The notes beneath the pieces were generated by a model, which did no database searches, was not told the DNA's origin, and was given only the letters and a program-made list of their open reading frames with translations. Position numbers and translations under genes: made by a program. From Proteus terrae (lineage in GTDB: Bacteria; Pseudomonadota; Gammaproteobacteria; Enterobacterales; Enterobacteriaceae), in assembly GCF_003144325.1 (NCBI RefSeq), contig NZ_PENS01000012.1:90278-154277 (forward strand): a stretch of 64,000 bases of DNA. Direction: 5' to 3'. Shown here in pieces: positions 35,409 to 45,656 of the stretch. Position 1 is the stretch's first letter; every line of letters begins with the position of its first letter.

Positions 35409-38400
35409 TTAGAACTTCTCAATCACAGTACGACTGATAATTTCATCCTGAACTTCTTTACATAATTCAACGAAGTAAGCACTGTAGCCAGCAACACGGA
35501 CAATTAAGTCACGGTATTTTTCAGGCTCTAATTGCGCTTTTTTCAGTACTTCATTATCGACATAGCTAAATTGCATCTGGCCGTTACCCAGAATTGAAGC
35601 CGTTCTTAATAAAGTAATTAAACCTTGGCGTCCTTCATTGGTATCTAACAACCCTTTCAGGAATTTGAAGTTATGAACCATACCGATGTTCATAGTTTCA
35701 ACATTCATCTTACTGATTGATTTGATAATCGCAGTTGGACCATGTTTATCAGCACCTTGTGTTGGGCTGATACCATCTGATAATGGTTTCCATGCTAAGC
35801 GGCCATTTGGTGTGGCTGCTGTTAACTCACCAATTGGTGTATTGTTAGAGATAGACAGCGTACCGTGACTGAATGTGGAATAGAGCATTTTGTATTTACG
35901 ACATTCACGCTCAGTCCATTCCGTAATATCTAGCGCATATTGGTCAACAACATCATCATCGTTACCAAATTTCGGTGCGTTCAAGCAGTCACGTAATAAC
36001 TCTTCTTGGCCTTCAAAATTCGCCAATAGACCGTCGCGAATTTGTTCTAAGGTGTATTTTTTATCTTCATAAACAAGCTTGCGAATAGCGGCCATTGAGT
36101 CCACATAAGTCGCTAAACCGGAGAAGATCAGACCTGGACCATGGTTCACCATTGCACCACCCGCGGTCACGTCTTTACCTTGTTCCATACAGCCTTCAAC
36201 CAGCAGAGACATTAATGGTTTTGGTGCTACATCACGGTGAACACGTTGACTTATCACAGTACCAATTGCGGATAAACGAACGATATGTGCCACTTGTTCT
36301 TTTACGGCGCGATCGAAATCTTCATAAGTACGTAGCTCTCTTAAATCACCAGTGTCTAAACCTTGATAGCTATCGAACAACACCATACGACCACGATTTA
36401 ATACAAACTCAATCGCGATAGGCCATTGGGTATAGCCTGTTGATGTCCATTGATAAATACGACCTGATTTTTGTGGTTCAACACAACCCATCAAGCAATA
36501 ATCACGAGCATCTTCAAAATCGAAGCCTTTACGTAGCATCATCTTGATATGGGAGTCATCGAAGTGACATGCAGGGAAGCCCATACCGGCTTTAACTACA
36601 TCAACAATTTTTTCCATATATTGCTGTGGTGATTGGTTATGAATACGACATGCTAGTGATGGTTGATACACTTTCACAAAGCGCACTGCATCCATAATCA
36701 AGTAAGTTAAGTCGTTACACGCGTCGCCACCAGAGCGTTTTTGTCCACCAATGGTTAAGTTAATAAATGGCTGATAACCTGCGAAATATTTCGCTCCTAG
36801 CTCACTCGACATCCACATTAACTCAGCACATTTGATGATAAAGGCTTGCATCATTTCCAGTGCTTGTTCACGCGTTAAACGACCTGATTTGATATCGTTT
36901 TCATACATTGGGAAGCAGTATTGGTCTAAACGACCTAAAGAAAGACCCGTTTGGTTCTCTTCAACTTCAAACAGTGACTCAACCGTCCAGATACTTTGCA
37001 GTGCTTCTTGCAGTGTTTTTGGTGGATTAGCAGGTACGTTTTCGTTAACTTGAGCAATCGTCATTAACTCTTCACGACGTTGTGGATTGCTCTCTTTTGA
37101 TGCTAATTCACGTGCATGTTCTGCAATGCGATGGGCGTAAGCAATCACACCTTCACAGCTTTCAATAGACGCTTTGTAGAAGTAGATACGATCGATATCA
37201 GCAGGATTTTCCATGCTTAATTCAGCCAGTTTTGCTTGCGCATCAGCTTTAATACCGTTCATACCTTTGGTGAAAAGTAGTACGTCATAACCTGGGCAAG
37301 TATCGCCACCACCATTGATTTGGTGATAAGAAAGGTCACTGACAAAGGTTTCACCACTAAATTCCCATACCCCAGCTTCGCGATATTGTGCTTCACAGAT
37401 CTCATCCAGTGAGCGTCCTTCCCAGAATGGAACAATCTCTTCACGAATAACTTTTTTGTCTTCTTCTGAAATTTGGAATGGATCTTGTGGACGTGTGCTC
37501 ATGGTATCAAGTTCATCACGAACCCAACGCCATGCGATATCAGGAGAGAAAGCACCCGCACGCGGTTTTCCACAAGGGTGTCCAACAATTAGTTCTTCAT
37601 CTTGAATTAAGATAGGTGCAGTTTCACATGCACGACGGAATGCTTTAGCGCGCAGTAAAATCGGTGGTAAACCTGGGTTATTACGGACAATTTCAGTAAA
37701 TGCTAATGCTCTGTAGATAGAAACACTTGGGCGAGCTTCTAAATAGCGATTACGTAAGCGTTGCAAACGCGGTGTTAAACCTTCCATCACCTTGAATTCA
37801 CCCGTATCAGCGCTTGGTGCAACAACGTTTGCAGAAGGTGCAGCGTATTGAGGCTGTGAATTCATACGACCATTGTATAAACGCACTTGCAGTGAACTGT
37901 GTAAAGTTGACAAGTTAGCGCGAGCTGATAGCAGCATTTCTGATAATTCGTTAATGCTGACACGTGGATCGTTGATATCAACACCTTGCGTCATGGCATC
38001 AAACATTGGATAACCATCAACTTCTTTGGTCGCTCGCACTTCTGAAAGTTCAGCTAATTTCAGCCACACACTTTCAACAATTTCATACGCTTGTGCTTGT
38101 GTTAAACGACCTTGGTCGATATCACGTTGATAGAATGGATAAAGTGCTTTATCAAATCCCATTGGATTAATGGCATAGCTACCATTTTCCAGATGTAAGA
38201 CTAATTGCAATAAATAGAATACTTGAACCGCTTCTTTAAAGGTTTCTGCTGGTTTTGCAGGTACTTTACGTAATACCGCTGCGCTATCTAATAATTCCGC
38301 TTTACGATATGGGTTACCTTCCATTGCAGCTAAATTCTCTGCTTTTGCAGACAGAATTTGTGCAAAATACAGTGCTGCATCACATGCATAAATAGCTGAT

Positions 38401-38837
38401 TTACAGTAATTAGCTTCATCCATACTGCTACGATTCACGGCACTACCAATGCTTCTAATTCTGTCTTCAAGCTGTGCTTTGATTGCTAAGAAACCTTGGT
38501 TTACCACCAGCATGTAATCAGGTGATGCAACGCTATTATTAATACTTAAGAAACGGTAGATAGAGTCACTACGTACTTCTTCTTCGGTATGGAAAATCGC
38601 ACCGCGTGGTGTTGATGACTGGCTGCCGATAATCAGTTCATCTTGTGCAATATAGCTTGGAAAATGGCGGATAAACTCATAAAAACGTTGTGCAGGTTTA
38701 ATGGCTTGTGGAACACCTGCAATGCTGTTGTCTAATGAATCAAAAATTGTCGCACGCTCTGTACTGATTGAGCTATTACGTGAAACTAAACGTTCTGCCA
38801 GCATTTTTACGCGTGGTGTCAAAGAATATTTGGCCAT
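35409..38837 (-). CDS. cutC: CutC, choline trimethylamine-lyase, long (type II) form
   Basis: This 1142-residue glycyl radical enzyme cleaves choline to trimethylamine and acetaldehyde. Catalytic Cys785 lies in [12 protein letters not shown], with Glu787 adjacent, and the radical glycine Gly1117 in [19 protein letters not shown] (509-518) and [14 protein letters not shown] (797-810) are CutC-type active-site segments. Residues 1-325 are an N-terminal extension absent from the ~850-residue form. It resembles the start of the catalytic domain, ending in a linker at about 330-353. It requires CutD, encoded next in the operon, and acts inside the microcompartment. Confidence 0.96.
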   Translation of the reverse strand: MAKYSLTPRVKMLAERLVSRNSSISTERATIFDSLDNSIAGVPQAIKPAQRFYEFIRHFPSYIAQDELIIGSQSSTPRGAIFHTEEEVRSDSIYRFLSINNSVASPDYMLVVNQGFLAIKAQLEDRIRSIGSAVNRSSMDEANYCKSAIYACDAALYFAQILSAKAENLAAMEGNPYRKAELLDSAAVLRKVPAKPAETFKEAVQVFYLLQLVLHLENGSYAINPMGFDKALYPFYQRDIDQGRLTQAQAYEIVESVWLKLAELSEVRATKEVDGYPMFDAMTQGVDINDPRVSINELSEMLLSARANLSTLHSSLQVRLYNGRMNSQPQYAAPSANVVAPSADTGEFKVMEGLTPRLQRLRNRYLEARPSVSIYRALAFTEIVRNNPGLPPILLRAKAFRRACETAPILIQDEELIVGHPCGKPRAGAFSPDIAWRWVRDELDTMSTRPQDPFQISEEDKKVIREEIVPFWEGRSLDEICEAQYREAGVWEFSGETFVSDLSYHQINGGGDTCPGYDVLLFTKGMNGIKADAQAKLAELSMENPADIDRIYFYKASIESCEGVIAYAHRIAEHARELASKESNPQRREELMTIAQVNENVPANPPKTLQEALQSIWTVESLFEVEENQTGLSLGRLDQYCFPMYENDIKSGRLTREQALEMMQAFIIKCAELMWMSSELGAKYFAGYQPFINLTIGGQKRSGGDACNDLTYLIMDAVRFVKVYQPSLACRIHNQSPQQYMEKIVDVVKAGMGFPACHFDDSHIKMMLRKGFDFEDARDYCLMGCVEPQKSGRIYQWTSTGYTQWPIAIEFVLNRGRMVLFDSYQGLDTGDLRELRTYEDFDRAVKEQVAHIVRLSAIGTVISQRVHRDVAPKPLMSLLVEGCMEQGKDVTAGGAMVNHGPGLIFSGLATYVDSMAAIRKLVYEDKKYTLEQIRDGLLANFEGQEELLRDCLNAPKFGNDDDVVDQYALDITEWTERECRKYKMLYSTFSHGTLSISNNTPIGELTAATPNGRLAWKPLSDGISPTQGADKHGPTAIIKSISKMNVETMNIGMVHNFKFLKGLLDTNEGRQGLITLLRTASILGNGQMQFSYVDNEVLKKAQLEPEKYRDLIVRVAGYSAYFVELCKEVQDEIISRTVIEKF

Positions 38838-38893
38838 GTGAGGCTCTCCTGATGTTCTTTACTTGACCTAATCGGTATTAATTCGGTTGAGCA

Positions 38894-40042
38894 TTAACTG
38901 TGTGATACACCGGCAAATGCCTGACGATACAATGTTTCTAATTGGTGTGTGTTCACGTCACGTGGATTTGTCGGCGTACAACTATCTCGTAAAGCCTGTC
39001 CGACCATTTCCGTTAAACGGGCATAAAAATCCGCTTCACTGACACCGGTATCGCGAATACTCTTCGGCATACCCATTTCATCTTTCAATACATTAATGGC
39101 GACGATTAAACTGGTTACCCCTTCTCTTACTGTGTTAGCTGGAAGTCCTAAGCTTTGAGCAAGATAGGCGTAACGTTTTGCTGCTTCACTATTACAATCA
39201 CCATGAAGATTGGCGTTAAAGGCGACGACATGTGTCATCAATAACGCATTTGCACGACCGTGAGGTACGTGGAATACACCACCTAATGCATGGGCAAGAC
39301 TGTGAGTAATACCCAACGAAGCGTTAGTAAATGCCATGCCTGCAATACAAGATGCGTTATGCATTTTTTCGCGAGCAGATAAGTTGTCACCTTGATGGTG
39401 GCAATCAATAAGATGACCAAATACTAACTTGACGGCTTTTTCTGCCATCGCATCAGAAAAATCAGATGCCGCTTTAGAAACATAAGCTTCTAGTGCATGA
39501 CAAAGGACATCCATACCTGTATCTGCCGTAATTACAGGGGGTACAGATTTCACCAACTCAGGATCGAGAATGGCGACATCAGGCAACATAAATTCATCAA
39601 CCAAGACCAATTTTTCACTACGTGATTTGATCACTGAAAAAGAGGTCACTTCAGAGCCCGTACCGCTAGTGGTTGGGATAGCAATAAATTGTGGTTTTGT
39701 TCTGTTGCTCTCTTTACGGGCATGCCAGAGGGAGTACATAACGGCTTTCGCGGCATCAATCACTGATCCACCACCGAGTGCGATAACCAAATCTGGATAA
39801 TGCGCATCCATTATCTTCATACCACTTACGATGGCTGAAATATCCGGATCTGAAGCAACATCATCGTAAACTTGGAACTCGATACCCCGTTGCATTAACT
39901 TGTCAGTGACTTTATTTGCAAAGCCAAACTTCACCATTGCTTTATCTGTCACCACAAATGCGCGGCGGGCAGTTAACCCAGAAAGAAAATCCAGCGCATT
40001 GGTGCCAAACTGAATTTTGGGTTTTATCAGAAACTCACTCAT
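38894..40042 (-). CDS. cutO: Iron-type alcohol dehydrogenase CutO
   Basis: I chose ATG 40042 (382 residues, MSEFLIKPKIQFGT) since AAGGAG lies about 10 bp upstream; the longer frame to 40090 runs into the EutN gene. This group III Fe-dependent dehydrogenase has NAD binding at ALGGGSVIDAAKAVMY (about 92-107) and TTSGTGSEVTSFSVI, and metal ligands in HALEAYVSKAASDFSDA and HSLAHALGGVFHVPHG. It reduces acetaldehyde to ethanol and regenerates NAD for CutF. It lies 57 bp upstream of cutC. Confidence 0.92.
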   Translation of the reverse strand: MSEFLIKPKIQFGTNALDFLSGLTARRAFVVTDKAMVKFGFANKVTDKLMQRGIEFQVYDDVASDPDISAIVSGMKIMDAHYPDLVIALGGGSVIDAAKAVMYSLWHARKESNRTKPQFIAIPTTSGTGSEVTSFSVIKSRSEKLVLVDEFMLPDVAILDPELVKSVPPVITADTGMDVLCHALEAYVSKAASDFSDAMAEKAVKLVFGHLIDCHHQGDNLSAREKMHNASCIAGMAFTNASLGITHSLAHALGGVFHVPHGRANALLMTHVVAFNANLHGDCNSEAAKRYAYLAQSLGLPANTVREGVTSLIVAINVLKDEMGMPKSIRDTGVSEADFYARLTEMVGQALRDSCTPTNPRDVNTHQLETLYRQAFAGVSHS

Positions 40043-40049
40043 GTCGTTA

Positions 40050-40313
40050 TTACTCCTTACTGTCCCGATAAACCTTCTCAACAATGGCAACCACTGACAT
40101 CGCTTTGTAACGTTCTTTGTTCAGTGCGAAGTATTCTTCAGCCAATACAACATCGTTGATACCTGCACCTACACTATCCACTGCAACATACGTTTTGTTC
40201 TTCAGTGGCTTAAGCTCATCATCTAAGGTCGCTATCATTAATAAATTGCTACCTTTAAGTTCTGGGCTTTTTTGTGTCGCTACTACGTGTCCGATTACCT
40301 TTGCGAGGATCAT
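40050..40313 (-). CDS. EutN/CcmL-type pentameric BMC vertex protein
   Basis: This 87-residue protein starts MILAKVIGHVVATQKSPELK and contains LKNKTYVAVDSVGAGINDVVLA, the EutN/CcmL signature. Pentamers close the vertices of the shell. One copy is present in the operon, between cutF and cutO. Its stop codon lies just before the ribosome binding site of cutO. Confidence 0.94.
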   Translation of the reverse strand: MILAKVIGHVVATQKSPELKGSNLLMIATLDDELKPLKNKTYVAVDSVGAGINDVVLAEEYFALNKERYKAMSVVAIVEKVYRDSKE

Positions 40314-40339
40314 GGTTTATATCGCCTTATATCAATGAG

Positions 40340-42007
40340 TTATTTACTCAGACGTCCGAGAACTTCCTTGATAATGCGTTCCACGTTTTCTTCGGTAATA
40401 TCACCTTGTTCAATCACTTGTTGCGCACAAGCACTGACCGTCGTTGCATAAGGAGATGTACCAAAACGATCATCACCTTGAGTTTGACGTTGTGCAGTTG
40501 CGCATTCAGCATGAACTGGAGTTAAAGAAGGTGAACGAAAACGATCATCATCAAGAATGCTGGTCTGGTGATTTGTGCTAGAAACAGCACAAGCAGAAAC
40601 AGCAGGTTGAGCAGCTTCTTGTGCTAAAGGACAAGGTTGTTTCAACTCTTCAACGGTACGCACGCCATAACCTACTTTACGAATATTCAGTAGATTCATT
40701 GGGCCAACGTTGTCAGAGCTAGAACCGCCACCAACAGCACCGCAACCTAAAGTAAGTGCAGGAGTAATATTGGTTGTTGCACCGATACCGCCTAATGCCG
40801 CAGGGGTATTAATCAGAATACGGTTAACGGGTTTTTCTAAAGAGAATTGACGAATAACATCTTCATTTTTGGTGTGAATAACTAAGGTATGACCTAAACC
40901 TTCGTTAGTCAGTAATTGCACCACGCGATCGCACGCTGATTTCCAATCTTCTTCGATATACATCCCTAAGATTGGGCATAGTTTTTCACGTGAATACGGA
41001 TTTTTTGGTGATACGGTGTCTTGTAATGCGATTAGTACACGCGTATTTGCGGGTACGCTAAAACCTGCACGCTGACTTAAATAAATCGCATCTTTACCCA
41101 CAACCGCTGGGTTAATTGTGCCGTTAGCACGCAGTAACATTGAAGCCACTTTTGTTGCTTCTTCGTCATTCATAAAGTAAGCACCTTGCGCTAATAGCTC
41201 GCGGTGAACTTCGTTATAAATGCAACGTTCAACGATAATGGATTGCTCTGATGCACAGATAACCCCATTGTCGAATGTTTTACTGGTGATGATATCGCTA
41301 ACTGCTTTTTTGATATCAGCGCTACGTTCGATAAAGGCAGGGCCATTACCTGGGCCACCACTGATTGTCGGTGTGCCTGATGCATAAGCTGCACGCACCA
41401 TACCTTCACCGCCAGTCGCTAAAATTAATGACACATCTTTGCTGTGCATTAATTCTTTCGTCGCTTCCAGTGTTAGTAATGTCACACCATCAACGATCCC
41501 TGCTGGCGCACCGGCTTCTAGTGCAGCTTTTTTAACAATTTCTAACGCACGGAAACTACACTGTTTTGCATTTGGATGCGGAGAGAAAATAATCGCATTG
41601 CCCGCTTTCAGTGCAATTAGGGTTTTATAGATAATGGTTGATGTTGGGTTAGTTGAAGGAACTAACGCCGTGATAACACCTAAAGGTACGCCGACATCCA
41701 TGACTTTTTTCACTTTATCGTCATTGATAATGCCAACGGTCTTCATGTCTTTCATATGTTCATACACACGCAATGACGCGAAGGTATTTTTCAGAACTTT
41801 GTCTTCCCACTTGCCAAAGCCTGTTTCTTCGTTCGCCATTTTTGCCAGCTCTTCTGCATGACGAGCAGCTTCAAATGCAATGTGTTTTACAATACTGTCG
41901 ATTTTTTCCTGCGAAAACTTAGCATAAACAAGTTGTGCATTTTTCGCGTTACGAACTAGCTCACGAGCCAGTTGTCTGGATTGCAAATCTTTATCTAATG
42001 CAACCAT
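40340..42007 (-). CDS. cutF: CutF, CoA-acylating acetaldehyde dehydrogenase
   Basis: The ATG at 42007 follows GGGGGA and is a better start than the ATG at 42019, giving 555 residues. It oxidises acetaldehyde to acetyl-CoA in the shell. The aldehyde dehydrogenase core includes LVPSTNPTSTIIYKTLIALK, GGPGNGPAFIERSADI and the catalytic cysteine in FDNGVICASEQSIIVE. After about residue 455 a Cys/Ser-rich linker carries two similar DDRF-containing segments and ends in an amphipathic helix (ITEENVERIIKEVLGRLSK), a typical encapsulation peptide. Its neighbours are three BMC-H genes upstream and eutN downstream. Confidence 0.92.
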   Translation of the reverse strand: MVALDKDLQSRQLARELVRNAKNAQLVYAKFSQEKIDSIVKHIAFEAARHAEELAKMANEETGFGKWEDKVLKNTFASLRVYEHMKDMKTVGIINDDKVKKVMDVGVPLGVITALVPSTNPTSTIIYKTLIALKAGNAIIFSPHPNAKQCSFRALEIVKKAALEAGAPAGIVDGVTLLTLEATKELMHSKDVSLILATGGEGMVRAAYASGTPTISGGPGNGPAFIERSADIKKAVSDIITSKTFDNGVICASEQSIIVERCIYNEVHRELLAQGAYFMNDEEATKVASMLLRANGTINPAVVGKDAIYLSQRAGFSVPANTRVLIALQDTVSPKNPYSREKLCPILGMYIEEDWKSACDRVVQLLTNEGLGHTLVIHTKNEDVIRQFSLEKPVNRILINTPAALGGIGATTNITPALTLGCGAVGGGSSSDNVGPMNLLNIRKVGYGVRTVEELKQPCPLAQEAAQPAVSACAVSSTNHQTSILDDDRFRSPSLTPVHAECATAQRQTQGDDRFGTSPYATTVSACAQQVIEQGDITEENVERIIKEVLGRLSK

Positions 42008-42080
42008 GTCTTCCCCCATACAGGAGTTAAAAAATTTAGCTGAATAACTTATTTCTTTGCTTTACAGCACGCCTGAAAAA

Positions 42081-42359
42081 TCAGGCTTTGTGCTGTTGTG
42101 CGATTTTCTCGATATCGTTATGCGGTCTTGCAATAACACGAGAAGTCACCACGGTGCCGATACGTTTTGCCGCTTCAACACCTGACTCAACCGCTGCATT
42201 GACTGCACCGACATCGCCTTTCACCATTGCTGTCACTAAACCTGAACCGACGTTTTCATAACCAATCAGTTCAACATTGGCTGCTTTGCACATTGCATCA
42301 GCAGCTTCAATGCAAGCGACAAGACCTTTGGTTTCAACTAGACCTAGTGCTTCTTTCAT
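42081..42359 (-). CDS. BMC-H shell protein (third of three tandem copies)
   Basis: This 92-residue hexameric shell subunit starts [19 protein letters not shown] and carries the BMC core [20 protein letters not shown]. It is nearly identical in the core to the two upstream copies, differing at the N-terminus and the C-terminal helix ([10 protein letters not shown]). It lies 74 bp upstream of the CutF start and tiles the flat faces of the compartment. Confidence 0.95.
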   Translation of the reverse strand: MKEALGLVETKGLVACIEAADAMCKAANVELIGYENVGSGLVTAMVKGDVGAVNAAVESGVEAAKRIGTVVTSRVIARPHNDIEKIAQQHKA

Positions 42360-42373
42360 ATTTATTTCCTTCG

Positions 42374-42658
42374 TTATTCAGTCACTTTGTACTGGGCAAC
42401 GATTTTTTGAATATCGTTATGTGGACGAGCGATAACTAATGAAGTCACAACAGTACCAACACGTTGAGCAGCTTCTAAGCCAGATTCCACAGCGGCTTTA
42501 ACGGCACCTACATCACCTTTCACCATTGCAGTAACTAAACCTGAACCCACATTTTCGTAGCCGATTAACTCAACATTTGCCGCTTTACACATCGCGTCAG
42601 CTGCTTCAATACAAGCAACCAGCCCTTGAGTTTCAATAAGTCCTAATGCATCACCCAT
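42374..42658 (-). CDS. BMC-H shell protein (second of three tandem copies)
   Basis: This 94-residue protein has the same BMC-H core as its neighbours ([20 protein letters not shown] at 5-24, [20 protein letters not shown]). It differs mainly in the C-terminal residues ([12 protein letters not shown]). It is separated by 14 bp from the next copy. Recent tandem duplication is suggested by the near-identical core. Confidence 0.95.
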   Translation of the reverse strand: MGDALGLIETQGLVACIEAADAMCKAANVELIGYENVGSGLVTAMVKGDVGAVKAAVESGLEAAQRVGTVVTSLVIARPHNDIQKIVAQYKVTE

Positions 42659-42678
42659 ACGTTCTCCTAAGGCAAAAA

Positions 42679-42957
42679 CTATGCCTTGTGTTTGATAACA
42701 ATCTTGTTGATGTCATTGTGAGGACGAGCAATCACGAGCGATGTAACAACTTCACCTACGCGCTGTGCTGACTCCACACCTGAATCTACTGCAGCTTTCA
42801 CTGCGCCTACGTCGCCTTTCACCATCGCAGTCACGAGACCTGAACCTACATTTTCATAGCCAATAAGTTCAACGTTCGCGGCTTTACACATAGCGTCAGC
42901 GGCTTCAATACATGCCACCAGACCTTTGGTTTCGATCAGACCTAATGCATCACCCAT
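42679..42957 (-). CDS. BMC-H shell protein (first of three tandem copies, first gene of the cut operon)
   Basis: The ATG at 42957 lies 9 bp after GGAGG and gives the standard 92-residue protein ([19 protein letters not shown]). The frame from 43002 would add 15 atypical residues before that ribosome binding site. The core matches the two following copies. This gene appears to lead the operon, since nothing is encoded on the same strand for over 650 bp upstream. Confidence 0.93.
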   Translation of the reverse strand: MGDALGLIETKGLVACIEAADAMCKAANVELIGYENVGSGLVTAMVKGDVGAVKAAVDSGVESAQRVGEVVTSLVIARPHNDINKIVIKHKA

Positions 42958-43577
42958 TTTCATTTCCTCCGAGAAGCCGTTTAACGGTTTACGTTTGCCC
43001 ATTGTGTCTGCGTGGTGATTTTTTAAACGCAGACGTTGGTTTCAAAATCACTATAACGCGTAAAAACTAAAACAAAATATAAATCCATGATATGGAAACA
43101 TATAGAATTTAACTCTGTGATTTAGTGTTTTTTATGTCTATTTTTACACATCTATTCTGTTAATTTGCTTTTTTCATCGTTATAAATTTATTAATCTTCA
43201 CAAAAAAAAGATGAAAAGATAGGCGAATTAACTTTGTTAGGAGGATGTTGAAAAGGTGCAAAAAGGCAGTACATATTGACGAGAAAGATGTGCGAGATAT
43301 CACTGATATTTCAATGTGAGATCAATAATTGAAAAAGGCTAAATCAAGTCTATATACAAATCGTGCTATTTTTTTGTTGATAACATATTTATTAAATCTA
43401 AACCTTCACTGTGGTGTATAAAAAATAAAGGTGGGCACTCTTACGCTATAAAAAGTCATGCAGACAATCCGTTCAAATTACGCAATAAGCAAAGCGCTAA
43501 ATCTAAGAGCTAAACCTAAGGCTATGTGAGAATAGAAAGTTAATTAAAAGGATGGGATGTATTGCTTGTTAGATAAA
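42958..43577 (-). promoter_or_regulatory. Upstream/leader region of the cut operon
   Basis: No gene is seen in these 620 bp. An 8-bp inverted repeat (GTCTGCGT, 43006-43013, with ACGCAGAC, 43027-43034) lies about 50-75 bp before the first ATG and may be an operator or leader hairpin. AT-rich sequence at 43060-43200 is the likely promoter zone. I could not identify a convincing FNR or CRP site, although anaerobic control would be expected for a glycyl radical enzyme. Confidence 0.5.
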
Positions 43578-43605
43578 CAAAAAGGCGACTATATAGAAGC
43601 CACCT
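43578..43605 (-). terminator. Terminator after the MarT/FidL-like pair
   Basis: On the minus strand AGGTGGC pairs with GTCGCCT (two G-U wobbles) around a 9-nt loop and runs into TTTTTG. It lies about 30 bp after the stop of the FidL-like gene. Confidence 0.6.
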
Positions 43606-43635
43606 TGCAAAAATAGAATCAGATAATCAGGACGA

Positions 43636-44154
43636 TTAATCGAATTTACTGCCCGGTTTTAAGGTACAAATATAGAGCGGTGAATTGAGCGAACTTAATA
43701 GTAACGTTTTTTCATTTAGCTTCTGTGCATTAATAAATAACCCATCATGACTGTCTGACATTTCACGCATAAAATAGTCAAAAATAACGTCTGGAGATTC
43801 ATCGATTGATGATGCACTAGCATCCCATTGGCTAACAAAATAGTGGCGTTCTGTCGGTGAAACACGTTTGGTCGTATAATCAAATTTCACATAGCGTTGT
43901 AAATACAACCATCCTGCTTTTGAGGTGGTATAGCCTTCAACAACAATTGATCCTTTACCATTGGCACCAAATGAAAAATGAATATTGCCATTTACATTTT
44001 CATCTTCCATATTTTCAAAACGCATAATGCCTTTGGTTGAACAAACCATGACACCTTCATTTTTAATGGTTAATAATCTTGTTGCTGCATAAGTGGCGAC
44101 CAAGATAAAAATCAGGGCCGATAAAAAACATAAAAGTTTCCCTGAGATTTTCAT
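43636..44154 (-). CDS. FidL-like membrane-anchored protein, partner of the adjacent regulator
   Basis: The start at 44154 gives 172 residues (MKISGKLLCFLSALIFILVA). The ATG overlaps the upstream stop as TAATG, and the longer frame to 44190 is unlikely. One N-terminal membrane helix (about 5-25) is followed by a periplasmic domain with two cysteines (in MVCSTKG and YICTLKPG). This layout, downstream of a ToxR/CadC-type regulator, matches FidL next to MarT or ToxS next to ToxR. It probably modulates the regulator's periplasmic domain. Confidence 0.7.
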   Translation of the reverse strand: MKISGKLLCFLSALIFILVATYAATRLLTIKNEGVMVCSTKGIMRFENMEDENVNGNIHFSFGANGKGSIVVEGYTTSKAGWLYLQRYVKFDYTTKRVSPTERHYFVSQWDASASSIDESPDVIFDYFMREMSDSHDGLFINAQKLNEKTLLLSSLNSPLYICTLKPGSKFD

Positions 44155-45029
44155 TAATATTTCCAAGAATAGTAAAAGTAATTGTCGCAATAACTAAATG
44201 GATTATCTTCGTTCTTTGCACAGTGCGCTAAAAATACGCGCCCTAATCCATTTGTTTGTAATTTATCACCATAGAAGAAAACAAATCGCTCACCTTTCAC
44301 ACACTGTAAATTAAGCTTCTTTCTTACTGCGTCAAAATTGCGAACATAATTATCACTTACCGCAGAATTAATCATCGCTTCATTAGAAAGTAATTCACAA
44401 TCATTATGTGTTAATGGTGTCAGTGAAATTGGCTTTGATTGATGTTGATTAAAAAAGATGATCACCGCAAGAAATACCGCACCTAATAAAAAACCAATGC
44501 TGGCTAAATACCAACAAATTTCTGGTTTCTGTTTCTGTTTTTGTTGCGGTGTTTCTTCTTGTGTAGACTCTAAAGGTGTTTGAGTTAAAGATAAAGGTGT
44601 CGTTGTTTCAACGGCTATTTTGTTTTCATCCTTAACTAAAATAGGTTCTTCTTCATTTGTTTGAGTTGAAGGTAATAACGTTGAATCATCAATAAGTTCA
44701 ACTGAAATATCCGGATTGAACTCTAATCGCCCTTTCGCAATAGTGACAATGATATTTTCAATACCATAATGACGAAATGTTTTTCGTAATAAACTCAAAT
44801 ATTGGTTTAAATTACTGTTTGATGAAACCAGCCCATTATCATCCCAAACACGTTTTAATACTTCATCACGATTAACAACACCTGGATGCTGAATAAAATA
44901 AAACAGTAACGCATTTGCGGTAATAGAAAGATGTGTATCAACACTCTCTTTTTCTAACGATATCGCGCCATCCGTTGCGTCGTAATAAATTAAGGCATTT
45001 ATTTTGTATTTCATTGTGCCCTCATTCAT
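44154..45029 (-). CDS. ToxR/CadC-type transmembrane winged-helix regulator (MarT-like)
   Basis: This 291-residue protein has an N-terminal OmpR-type DNA-binding domain (about 8-105: FYFIQHPGVVNRDEVLKRVW, NLNQYLSLLRKTFRHYG), a Thr/Gln-rich linker, one membrane helix at about 172-192 (YLASIGFLLGAVFLAVIIFF) and a periplasmic tail with several cysteines. It acts directly from the membrane without a kinase. It is coupled to the FidL-like gene. Targets could include the neighbouring cut operon or the surface-structure genes, but the sequence does not say. A start at MKYKIN, five codons later, is also possible. Confidence 0.83.
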   Translation of the reverse strand: MNEGTMKYKINALIYYDATDGAISLEKESVDTHLSITANALLFYFIQHPGVVNRDEVLKRVWDDNGLVSSNSNLNQYLSLLRKTFRHYGIENIIVTIAKGRLEFNPDISVELIDDSTLLPSTQTNEEEPILVKDENKIAVETTTPLSLTQTPLESTQEETPQQKQKQKPEICWYLASIGFLLGAVFLAVIIFFNQHQSKPISLTPLTHNDCELLSNEAMINSAVSDNYVRNFDAVRKKLNLQCVKGERFVFFYGDKLQTNGLGRVFLAHCAKNEDNPFSYCDNYFYYSWKY

Positions 45030-45040
45030 CCTGATTAAAA

Positions 45041-45628
45041 TTACTGATTTGCTGTGTTTGCCATATAGTCAAATGTCATCTCAGATAATCTTTCAACTAA
45101 TGCGTTACGCTCTTCTTGTGAAATCGTAGGGCCTTCTGTTAATTCAGATAACCAAAGACCATCTGCGGCATAACGAATTAATGTACCTAAATAGCTATTA
45201 TCTAATTTATCGCCTTTAGCTAAATGATCTAACATCCAATCTCGCCAGCATTTACGCATAATAGGCTCGTTTGGCATTGCTAAAGACAGTATGGCTAATT
45301 GGCGACTTTCGTCTGACTGTTTTAAATCAGAAATATAAGTTAAATATGCGCGAGAAAAACGCCCCGCTTCAATAGGATCATTTTCCATAATAACTGCAAT
45401 GCGACTATCCATAATACCTAATAGCCGTTTAAATACTGCCTGCACTAATTCTAATTTTCCGGGGAAATGATGAAGTAGACCACCTTTACTTACACCCGCT
45501 TCTTTTGCTACAGCATTTAAAGAGAGAGAAGCTATTCCTTCATTAGCCACAATAATACTTGCCGCTTCCAATAATTGCTCTTGAACTCGGATAGGGTCTT
45601 TTTTTCGGTGATGCGCAGTTGTATTCAT
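45041..45628 (-). CDS. TetR-family transcriptional regulator
   Basis: This 195-residue protein has an N-terminal TetR helix-turn-helix (IASLSLNAVAKEAGVSKGGLLHHFPGK, about 36-62) and an alpha-helical ligand domain with a TetR_C-type end (IRYAADGLWLSELTEG). An 18-bp palindrome sits 11 bp upstream of its ATG, which indicates autorepression. It ends 12 bp before the MarT-like gene on the same strand, so the three genes may be co-transcribed. Ligand and other targets are unknown. Confidence 0.92.
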   Translation of the reverse strand: MNTTAHHRKKDPIRVQEQLLEAASIIVANEGIASLSLNAVAKEAGVSKGGLLHHFPGKLELVQAVFKRLLGIMDSRIAVIMENDPIEAGRFSRAYLTYISDLKQSDESRQLAILSLAMPNEPIMRKCWRDWMLDHLAKGDKLDNSYLGTLIRYAADGLWLSELTEGPTISQEERNALVERLSEMTFDYMANTANQ

Positions 45629-45638
45629 GCACAGGATG

Positions 45639-45656
45639 ATACCGACCAGTCGGTAT
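45639..45656. promoter_or_regulatory. TetR-type operator palindrome
   Basis: ATACCGACCAGTCGGTAT is a perfect palindrome of two 8-bp arms around CA. Such sites are typical operators of TetR-family repressors, and this one lies immediately upstream of the tetR-like gene. Confidence 0.85.

Noticed and set aside
35686..37053. Several open frames antisense to cutC
   Set aside because: They lie wholly within a conserved enzyme gene and have no recognisable protein features.
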